DNA of 64,000 bases from an uncultured Dysgonomonas sp. (GTDB lineage Bacteria; Bacteroidota; Bacteroidia; Bacteroidales; Dysgonomonadaceae). A program made the translations under genes and the position numbers. The notes beneath the pieces are model-generated. The model was not told where the DNA came from. It saw only the letters and a program-made list of their open reading frames with translations, and did not search any database. This document shows positions 55,467 through 62,025 of the stretch, piece after piece (within the stretch, counting starts at the first letter, position 1; each line of letters begins with the position of its first letter). The stretch covers positions 20,396 through 84,395 of the forward strand of contig CALYPL010000011.1 in the NCBI GenBank assembly GCA_945273835.1, given 5' to 3'.

Positions 55467-56567
55467 ATGAAAAAAATATTGTTTTTTGTTCTTTTTTTGT
55501 TCATGTTGACTTCAGTTGAGGGACAGATACAGAGTCGAATGTCGGGTATTGTAATTGATAAGGATACTAAAAAGCCGATTTCTGAGGTTATCGTGCAGTA
55601 TGGTTCGGCTTCGCGCGACTATGTTTATACGCTGTCTGACGGACGGTATGATATTCCGGTGATCAGCAACGATTATATTTATTTTCAATGTTTCGGGTAT
55701 AAGTCACGCTCGATTCTTAAGAGTGAATTGGTCAAGAATCCTACCGTGATGTTGGAACTCAATCCTGTTTCGCTCAATCCTGTTGTTATCAGCCCTGTGC
55801 TTGCCGATCAGTTGCTTGAGAAAGCGATGATTAATACGAAGAAAAGATTGCTTACTGATCAGCCTGTAAGTTATTTACTGCATTTTTTGCGTAACGAGAC
55901 TTCGAGCATTTTTCAGAATGAGTTGTACATGGAATATACGGCTACTTTGCCTAAGAAGGAACTGAAGAAGGATATGAAGCAAGATCGGTTGCCTTATGAG
56001 CTTGATCTGTTGCATATCAGGCATTTGCAGAAGGGCGATAATCCACCCTCGGATCTTTACGGGGCAGAGTATCATGCTTCGCATTTGTTTACTTTTGGCG
56101 ACAGCAAGAATAACGAGACTAAGTTGTCTTATTCGCCTGACAGTACGATAATGGTTCTTGAAATCAGGCCTTTGCCGGGCGGTAATGGCTGGGCGAGGGG
56201 CGAAGTGTATATTAATAAGAGCGATATGTCTATATCGTCAATTGAAATTGAGTCGGTTGATTCGTTGCTTGATTTGCAGCCTTTTAAAAAGTATAAGGAT
56301 AAAGAGTATAAGATTGTGCGCAAAACGGGTAATTATCAGTTTAAGGAAATTAACGGTAAGTATTATATGACTGATTGTTATACTTTTTATCGTTTTTGCA
56401 ATGTGGATGAATATGGTCGGAAGGAATATATTACTTATCAGTGCGATGTTTATACCAACGGTTTGCCGAAAACTCAACGCAACAGGCGTAAGTTGAGCGG
56501 TTTTTGTCAGGAGTTGTTCTATTTTCCTGATTCTACTAAACTTGATTTTTGGGAGACGGATAAATAA
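55467..56567 (+). CDS. Secreted CarboxypepD-regulatory-like protein
   Basis: 366 residues with signal peptide (ending LTSVEGQ). Residues about 25-95 form a carboxypeptidase-regulatory-like domain: SGIVIDKDTKKPISEVIVQYG, YTLSDGRYDIPVI, YFQCFGYKS. The remainder resembles the DUF5686-type region of Bacteroidota outer-membrane proteins (LEKAMINTKKRL, YLLHFLRNE) but without the barrel. Periplasmic or surface location is inferred. No known function. Confidence 0.82.
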   Translation: MKKILFFVLFLFMLTSVEGQIQSRMSGIVIDKDTKKPISEVIVQYGSASRDYVYTLSDGRYDIPVISNDYIYFQCFGYKSRSILKSELVKNPTVMLELNPVSLNPVVISPVLADQLLEKAMINTKKRLLTDQPVSYLLHFLRNETSSIFQNELYMEYTATLPKKELKKDMKQDRLPYELDLLHIRHLQKGDNPPSDLYGAEYHASHLFTFGDSKNNETKLSYSPDSTIMVLEIRPLPGGNGWARGEVYINKSDMSISSIEIESVDSLLDLQPFKKYKDKEYKIVRKTGNYQFKEINGKYYMTDCYTFYRFCNVDEYGRKEYITYQCDVYTNGLPKTQRNRRKLSGFCQELFYFPDSTKLDFWETDK

Positions 56568-56630
56568 TTTTTATCGGTCTTGTTATAATTTAAAACGGGC
56601 ATTCCTTTTTGAGAGGTTTGCCCGTGTTGG

Positions 56631-57731
56631 TTATTTGGATGTTTGTGCCTGATCTATTTCGAGATCTTTTATTATGAGTGGTTTGGTATATCCGTTGCTG
56701 ACTACGAAGCGATTGAGGGTATCGAGTATTTTACGGCGAAGTTTGTCGATAACGGTTCGGCTGTAAAGCATGTAGGCGTTGACTATTTCTGAGGCGTTTC
56801 CGCTGAGATTGCCCGATCCTGATAATCCTGCAAGGGTGGGGGATGTCAGGCGGTGTGCCGAAATAATCTTCTGGAAAATTATTTGGTCTACATTGTTGTA
56901 AAGGTCGGCATTGCCTGATGCGGTGTAGGAGGTTACAACCGGTTTTACTTCTTGGCTTTCACCCCATAATACCACAATACTGTTGGCTCCGTTTGTGCCT
57001 GCGTAACTGTTCTCTATATCGCGCTGAAATTGTTCTTTCTGTTTGTCGGCGGGATTGCTTGGCATGGTGATGATGGTGGATGGTACAAAGCCATTGTTTA
57101 TTGAGTTGCGATAGAATTTGCCTAACAGTCCATCGGCTTCGATATAATTGAGTGCAGAATAGTATTGGGGAACGGGGTAATAGTCGAGGCTGGGGTCGTA
57201 ATCTTTATAGTAGAATAAATAGGGTTCGCCTTGCTGCATTTCTTCTGATCCGTATGCTTTTATTTCGACCGGTGCATAACGTCCTGTGGTTCGTCTCCAA
57301 TCGTTGCTGAGATAGAAGCTAAGATATGTGCCGTATTCGTTGATCTGCCCGATGCGCACTTTACTGAAGTCGGTATGGTAGAGGCTGACGCTTTGCCCGT
57401 CTTTGTTACGTACTACCTGAAAGCAGAATCCGCCGAAGGTCACATAGTCTTTGGCAATTTTTTCGATCAGTTCGTCCCAATCGTCATTAGGGTTGGGTTG
57501 TCCGTAATAATTGCTGTCGTCTACTCCGCTTCCGCAGATGTAGGTTACTTTGTTCTCAATGACGGCACGGTTTATGGCTGACTGATTGTTAAGTTCGATG
57601 AGGCGTTGCGGCAACAGGTTATCGCTGTCATAACTGATCCATCCTTTGATGTTGCGACGAAATGTCGGGTAGTTTTTTACGGTGTCCGATAGTCGTATGA
57701 CTGAATAGGTTAAAGGGTTGTTTTTATCCAT
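56631..57731 (-). CDS. Phage portal protein (PBSX/P2 gpQ-like)
   Basis: 366 residues from ATG 57731 (an upstream ATG at 57752 is also possible). Segments YDSDNLLPQRLIELNNQSAINRAVIENKVTYICG, IAKDYVTFGGFCFQVVRNKDG and the C-terminal ISAHRLTSPTLAGLSGSGNLSGNASEIVNAYMLYSRTVIDKLR match portal proteins of tailed phages, the dodecameric ring through which DNA passes. The terminase and capsid genes expected beside it are absent; its nearest neighbours are a convergent host-like gene and a small membrane protein. Complete ORF with no frameshift. Confidence 0.86.
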   Translation of the reverse strand: MDKNNPLTYSVIRLSDTVKNYPTFRRNIKGWISYDSDNLLPQRLIELNNQSAINRAVIENKVTYICGSGVDDSNYYGQPNPNDDWDELIEKIAKDYVTFGGFCFQVVRNKDGQSVSLYHTDFSKVRIGQINEYGTYLSFYLSNDWRRTTGRYAPVEIKAYGSEEMQQGEPYLFYYKDYDPSLDYYPVPQYYSALNYIEADGLLGKFYRNSINNGFVPSTIITMPSNPADKQKEQFQRDIENSYAGTNGANSIVVLWGESQEVKPVVTSYTASGNADLYNNVDQIIFQKIISAHRLTSPTLAGLSGSGNLSGNASEIVNAYMLYSRTVIDKLRRKILDTLNRFVVSNGYTKPLIIKDLEIDQAQTSK

Positions 57732-58003
57732 TTTTTTATTGTTTTTATACATCTTATAGATAAAATGGAGCGATTTTGATTGTTTTTTTGTGTGTTTGCT
57801 TGTTTTATAATTTCAACTGTTTGGGATAGTTATTTATAATTATTGATTATATTTGCTTTGTTCATCGGATAAAAAAACGGATAGGTATGAGCGTAAATTG
57901 TTTTTGTTCACTCTGGTTTTTAGGCTGATCGTGTGTTTGCGTTCTTTTTGTTTTTTTATTTCTGAACGGATAGTTTAGGCACAATTTATAATGTTGAGGT
58001 ATT
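57732..58003. other. Intergenic stretch between portal and small membrane protein
   Basis: Mostly AT-rich, no gene. A TATATTTG at 57848-57855 on the plus strand matches the -7 consensus, with TTTG at 57820-57823 but at a long 24-bp spacing. A 13-codon ORF starts near 57887. Confidence 0.4.
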
Positions 58004-58270
58004 ATGTCTGTTAACACAAAACGAATGATTATTCTTATCTGGCTGCTTATTTCTATTGCGGCATTGATAACGCTTTTGCTTGGTGCATGGGATTATTACC
58101 ATTCTGTGGGTCATGAGGTACTGGGATCTGCGGCAATGCATTCGGGGGATGATATGGTCGGTTCCAATAGACTTTTTGTGGAGAATTACTTCAACTCGCT
58201 GATTAAGTCGATTATTTACATGGTTATTAATATTGGTGTAACTGTTTTTGCTATCAGCAATGTCAAGTGA
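58004..58270 (+). CDS. Small two-helix membrane protein
   Basis: 88 residues. Two hydrophobic helices, about 8-28 (IILIWLLISIAALITLLLGAW) and 65-85 (LIKSIIYMVINIGVTVFAIS), joined by a polar loop with YYHSVGHEVLGS and MHSGDDMVGSN. No family recognised. It stands between the portal and the protease cassette, on the opposite strand to both, and ends at a bidirectional terminator 20 bp downstream. Confidence 0.55.
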   Translation: MSVNTKRMIILIWLLISIAALITLLLGAWDYYHSVGHEVLGSAAMHSGDDMVGSNRLFVENYFNSLIKSIIYMVINIGVTVFAISNVK

Positions 58271-58290
58271 ATTTTTAGTCAGTTATAATA

Positions 58291-58329
58291 CAAAATAAAG
58301 CCGGATAATTTTTATCCGGCTTTATTTTG
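58291..58329. terminator. Bidirectional terminator of the protease cassette and membrane protein
   Basis: An 18-bp perfect stem (58291-58308 with 58312-58329) with a 3-nt loop, with A-tract on the left and T-tract on the right, so it can terminate transcription from both sides. Confidence 0.93.
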
Positions 58330-58382
58330 TGTGTGTAATTTCGTTTTTATTGTTTTCAGAGGTTATGTTTGGGGGCTTACGG

Positions 58383-59477
58383 TTATTTCACAGCTTCTTT
58401 TTTTGAGAATTGTGATAGTTCGCAACCATACTTTTGTACCATGAAGTTACCTAGTTCGTCAGCCTTGATGGCAAGGTTTGTGATGTTCTTTTTAATTTCT
58501 TCTTTATGCTTATTATCTGACATTATATCGTATAGATAGATACGGTATGTGATAAATATCCGATTTTCGTTCAATCCCATTTGATAAGGGCTTATCTGAT
58601 CGCTAAGCATGTATGTTAATACGGGCTCAAGGTCTTTTTTGGGTAAAATGTTGATTGGTGATGTACAATAGAGGTAGCTTCGTTCAAAAATAAACATTCT
58701 GATTTCGGAACTGCCTTTATAAAACTTCCAGTATTCGTATCCATCGCGGGCAAGTATAGGATTGATTCCTAAGTTGCTGATAGCTTCTTCGCAGAATACT
58801 GCTAAATCTGTCAGCTCTCGGTGGTTGAATACTTTATCGGGTAGTTTGCTTCCGCACGACGGGCAATATTCTACTTTGTCGGATATAAATTCATCGCAAC
58901 TGTTGCATTGTACGTTGAATTTGGTTTTGTCAAGTTCGCCTACGTGCTTCAATATTTTTTTTAGTGCTGCTACCGGTATACCAAATCCCATATTATCGGC
59001 GTCTTTGAGCTTGCTGACGGTAATGGCTACTAACTCATTTTTATCATCAAACATGGGGCCTCCACTGTTGCCGGGATTCACGGCAGCATCGGTTTGGATA
59101 AAATAATTGTTATCCATCAATTGCTTTGGTGATGATACTGTTCCTTCGGTCAACGAAAATGGCATACCGTAAGGGTATCCTGCGACGTTGATTTTCTGTC
59201 CTATTTTTATTTCTTCCTGATCGGAGATTTTTATTTCGGGTAATGAAGAGAAGTCATCTTCTGACCATAGTAAGGCTATGTCAATCGAAGGGTTAGCTAA
59301 TATGACTCTTGCCAGCGATGAGTTTTTGTTATTGTCTTGTATTCCTACTTCGCGGAAACCTTCTATAACATGGTAGTTGGTAACGAATATTCCGTATTGT
59401 TTGAGGAAGAAGCAACTTCCTGATCCTTCGGCGTGATTGACTTTAAATACAGCGTCGTATATATTGTTATGTTCCAT
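58383..59477 (-). CDS. Cytosolic trypsin-like serine protease with zinc ribbon and YbjN-like domain
   Basis: 364 residues without a signal peptide. Residues 1-180 are a trypsin-like (S1C) fold with full triad: His36 in TNYHVIEG, Asp66 in SIDIALLW, Ser138 in AAVNPGNSGGPMF. Residues 191-208 are a zinc ribbon (C191/C194, C205/C208: CNSC...CPSCG). Residues about 220-355 show helix-strand-strand-helix-strand-strand-helix, like YbjN/type III chaperone-type domains. No PDZ is seen, unlike DegP/HtrA. Its gene starts 26 bp after the partner gene at 59504-60694. The pair forms its own unit between prophage genes. Role unknown; sensor-protease function is inference. Confidence 0.85.
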   Translation of the reverse strand: MEHNNIYDAVFKVNHAEGSGSCFFLKQYGIFVTNYHVIEGFREVGIQDNNKNSSLARVILANPSIDIALLWSEDDFSSLPEIKISDQEEIKIGQKINVAGYPYGMPFSLTEGTVSSPKQLMDNNYFIQTDAAVNPGNSGGPMFDDKNELVAITVSKLKDADNMGFGIPVAALKKILKHVGELDKTKFNVQCNSCDEFISDKVEYCPSCGSKLPDKVFNHRELTDLAVFCEEAISNLGINPILARDGYEYWKFYKGSSEIRMFIFERSYLYCTSPINILPKKDLEPVLTYMLSDQISPYQMGLNENRIFITYRIYLYDIMSDNKHKEEIKKNITNLAIKADELGNFMVQKYGCELSQFSKKEAVK

Positions 59478-59503
59478 ATTTTGTGTGAAAATTCTTTAAT
59501 GAG

Positions 59504-60694
59504 TTAGCGGTTTTTTATTTTATGTATGAGCGTTGAAAAAAGCTCTACCAGCCCTCCGCCTAAATTAATTCCGACTATGGGTGTTAAGTCGCCATACATA
59601 ATTCTTGCTATTGCTTTGTAAAGAGGGTCGGCTGCTTTTTCCCATGTTTTGCCGGAACTTGCTTTTAGTGCGCTTACAACTAATCTGTTTACATTGTTTT
59701 GTACATCGTTGTACAAATACATGCTATACAACTGATAGGTTGCTATCAGGCAGACTGACATGTAATCGCCTTGTGAAAAATAACCTTGTATTTTCCCAAA
59801 ATTGGAACTAAAGTTGTCTTGTATATTTTGTAGGGACGAACGGTTCTTGTATGATACAAATGTTTCATCGTTATAGAGATATTTAGATAGCTCTTCTTTT
59901 GACATGGCTTGTAGTCGTTCTACCATTTTTTTTCCGATAGCGTTACATTCTATCAGTTGAATATCATCTTTATCCATATCAAATATCGCTTTTGATATGT
60001 CATTATGCAATTGTCCTTTTGGGTGTGCAAAATACAATATCTTCATGAGCGTAGAGTCAATGATGTTCCATGCAAAACCGAATTTACGATCGTTTTCAAA
60101 AAACTTAATTGCATCGTTACATTCTTTACAGCTTTGTTGGACTACATCATAGGCTTTATCTATCGACTTGGCATCAAAAGGTGTTATCTTTGGTACGTTG
60201 ATGTATGGTGCGTTGAATTTTGATGCGAATTCTGCTCCATATTTGTCTCCGTAAGTGCATATTTCTTTGAAAACATAATATAATTTACCTGGATGTATTA
60301 AATCTGAAGGGCATGTGTATTGGAAGTGCAATTCATCTCCTTTCAGTACAATCTGAGCTAAATATAGTTCGTTGAAATTAATGCTTGCCACCTGACGCAT
60401 CAGGGCTATCTTATTGTTTTCAGGTACTCTCACGAACGGTGCAGTCACACTAAATTTGTCATCATCGTATTTCAGTGTCAATGTGATAGTTCCATGTGGA
60501 ATAACATACTCTGTCTTAGTTTCGTTGGCATACTTTTTTTTCAACTCAGGGTTGATATAGTCCAACAATAATTGGAAAGACTTTAAATATTGTTTGTTAT
60601 CATATGCATTAACACACTTATCCCAGATATCAACATTAATCTTACTTTGTGTCGACTTGTAGAGGGACCTGTTAAATGTGAGAGTTCGCTTCAT
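59504..60694 (-). CDS. Hypothetical protein with N-terminal YbjN-like domain, partner of the protease
   Basis: 396 residues from ATG 60694; the TTG at 60712 is less likely. No signal peptide. Residues about 20-165 follow the YbjN/type III chaperone-like pattern (YVIPHGTITLTLKYDDDKFSV, IALMRQVASINFNEL, LIHPGKLYYVFKEICTYGDKYG). The middle is helical with no motif. The C-terminus ends in GDLTPIVGINLGGGLVELFSTLIHKIKN, a hydrophobic, Gly-rich helix that could associate with membranes. It is transcribed before the protease gene with a 26-bp gap. I recognise no named family. Confidence 0.72.
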   Translation of the reverse strand: MKRTLTFNRSLYKSTQSKINVDIWDKCVNAYDNKQYLKSFQLLLDYINPELKKKYANETKTEYVIPHGTITLTLKYDDDKFSVTAPFVRVPENNKIALMRQVASINFNELYLAQIVLKGDELHFQYTCPSDLIHPGKLYYVFKEICTYGDKYGAEFASKFNAPYINVPKITPFDAKSIDKAYDVVQQSCKECNDAIKFFENDRKFGFAWNIIDSTLMKILYFAHPKGQLHNDISKAIFDMDKDDIQLIECNAIGKKMVERLQAMSKEELSKYLYNDETFVSYKNRSSLQNIQDNFSSNFGKIQGYFSQGDYMSVCLIATYQLYSMYLYNDVQNNVNRLVVSALKASSGKTWEKAADPLYKAIARIMYGDLTPIVGINLGGGLVELFSTLIHKIKNR

Positions 60695-60740
60695 TGTTAT
60701 AATATTGTGCAATTTAACGTATTGTAATATTTTATATAAA

Positions 60741-60771
60741 AAAGTTGCTGAAGTGAAAATTCAGCAACTTT
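60741..60771 (-). terminator. Terminator after the phage lysis cassette
   Basis: A perfect 12-bp stem (60741-60752 with 60760-60771) and T-run on the minus strand. It ends the late-phage transcript before the protease cassette, marking that cassette as a separate unit. Confidence 0.85.
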
Positions 60772-60886
60772 AAGTTAACAAATATATAAAATAAAATATA
60801 AATATTCAAATGTGCAATTTAAGATTAAGCCGTAATATTGATGGGTTTATGTTACAAATCGGTTTTCGGAAAAAGGTTTGAATAAG

Positions 60887-61297
60887 TTAAATTTTTTTTA
60901 TATTGCAGATAACGTAAATGATCGACAGACTGAAAAATAATAGCAAAAATCTCCCCATCCATATCTGAAAATTTTGCCATCCCGACACTTTATTCACTTC
61001 CCGATATTCAATCACAGGGTAGGGAACTTGTATCGAGTCAAGGATGTGAATACTGTCACATCTGACTTTATCCCTATAAATCACTTTATAACGTTCGATG
61101 CGCACTGTGTCGTTAGCTTCACGGATAAAAATACTGTCGTATAAACGCACCGAATCACGTGAAATCCTGTCTCTGTATTCCGTTTTAACAATTTCAACAG
61201 GAACATGTACCGTTTTAGATTTGCAACCGGCCAGAACCATTGCGGTAAAGCCCGTAAATAAAAAGTAAAATAGATTACTATACATTTTGCGGCTCAT
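60887..61297 (-). CDS. Candidate unimolecular spanin (lipoprotein with C-terminal membrane helix)
   Basis: 136 residues. N-terminal signal with lipobox LAGC (Cys25), a charged middle region with repeated arginines and aspartates (DRISRDSVRLYDSIFIREAND, YRDKVRCDSIHILDSIQVP), and a C-terminal hydrophobic helix (FLLLFFSLSIIYVICNI) near the last residues. An outer-membrane lipid anchor plus an inner-membrane helix is the architecture of phage u-spanins, which fuse the two membranes at lysis. It follows the lysozyme-like gene with a 4-nt overlap (61294-61297). No sequence family was recognised. Confidence 0.72.
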   Translation of the reverse strand: MSRKMYSNLFYFLFTGFTAMVLAGCKSKTVHVPVEIVKTEYRDRISRDSVRLYDSIFIREANDTVRIERYKVIYRDKVRCDSIHILDSIQVPYPVIEYREVNKVSGWQNFQIWMGRFLLLFFSLSIIYVICNIKKI

Positions 61298-61701
61298 CGC
61301 TTAATCCTTTCCTGTTTGGCAAAACCTGAAAGCACATCATTCATATCGGCGGGAATACCATTCTCAACCCTCGACATGGCCGCCACGATTTTTATATATT
61401 CCTCTCCGCTATGTTCGGTCAGTTTTTTCAGGCGAGGCACACCTGACCATTTTTCGACCGATTCAATATATTTCTGAGTGTGATTTTCCACAGTTGGTGC
61501 CCAAGAATTGATTATCTTTTCAATAGTATCCAATCCACGCTTGCGGTATGTATCAAGTGTTACGAATATCGCCCTGTAACCGTAAGCCATATTCTGGAAC
61601 TGCTTAAACCGCTTGTCGTGCGAAGGCATGATCTCTCCCTGAAACACGTCTTTTGAGATTTCGATATTTCCCGGATTACAGTTTTTATATCCTCTTGTCA
61701 T
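61294..61701 (-). CDS. Phage lysozyme-like protein (structural protein P5 type)
   Basis: 135 residues from ATG 61701, or 143 from a GTG at 61725 that overlaps the holin-like stop by 4 nt. The motif CNPGNIE near the N-terminus, FKQFQNMAYGYRAIFVTLDTYRKRG and INSWAPTVENHTQKYIESV are typical of the phage lysozyme-like family often named P5. It likely degrades peptidoglycan at lysis. It is followed by the spanin-like gene. Confidence 0.8.
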   Translation of the reverse strand: MTRGYKNCNPGNIEISKDVFQGEIMPSHDKRFKQFQNMAYGYRAIFVTLDTYRKRGLDTIEKIINSWAPTVENHTQKYIESVEKWSGVPRLKKLTEHSGEEYIKIVAAMSRVENGIPADMNDVLSGFAKQERIKR

Positions 61702-61721
61702 AAGTTTAAAATTCAAATTAA

Positions 61722-62015
61722 TCACTCGGTTTTTCTCATTTTACAGTCAATGACAATACATTTGTACTGCCTCAACTCACGTAGCTGTTTATAAATATCA
61801 GCTACTTCGTCTCTCAACGTTTTTAACTCATCGCCTAAACGATCTTTGTCCTCTCTAAGATCTTTTATTGTCTCTTGATATACGTCTTGCACAGCCTTCA
61901 TAGCCTCCGCTTCGGCTTGCTTTCGTGTGAATTTCAGCGTCACAAAGGAAAGTAATCCTCCTCCAGTTACAAAGGCTAAAATCGGTTCTGTATAATTGCT
62001 TATTAGTTCTATCAT
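61722..62015 (-). CDS. Holin-like small membrane protein
   Basis: 97 residues. One N-terminal hydrophobic helix (about 10-30, PILAFVTGGGLLSFVTLKF) followed by a coiled-coil (AEAEAMKAVQDVYQETIKDLREDKDRLGDELKTLRDEV). This arrangement is common for small phage holin or accessory proteins of Bacteroidota phages. The lysozyme-like gene follows directly. Holin role is inferred from its place in the lysis cassette. Confidence 0.65.
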   Translation of the reverse strand: MIELISNYTEPILAFVTGGGLLSFVTLKFTRKQAEAEAMKAVQDVYQETIKDLREDKDRLGDELKTLRDEVADIYKQLRELRQYKCIVIDCKMRKTE

Positions 62016-62025
62016 AGGTTGTTGG

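Noticed and set aside
58383..59477. Classical DegP/HtrA periplasmic protease
   Set aside because: No signal peptide or PDZ domain; instead it carries a zinc ribbon and a YbjN-like domain, so it is a different cytosolic type.
59504..60694. Bacterial gasdermin as the protease partner
   Set aside because: Gasdermin partners of proteases are shorter, usually start with a lipid-modified Cys near the N-terminus and lack a YbjN-like domain; this protein shows neither feature.
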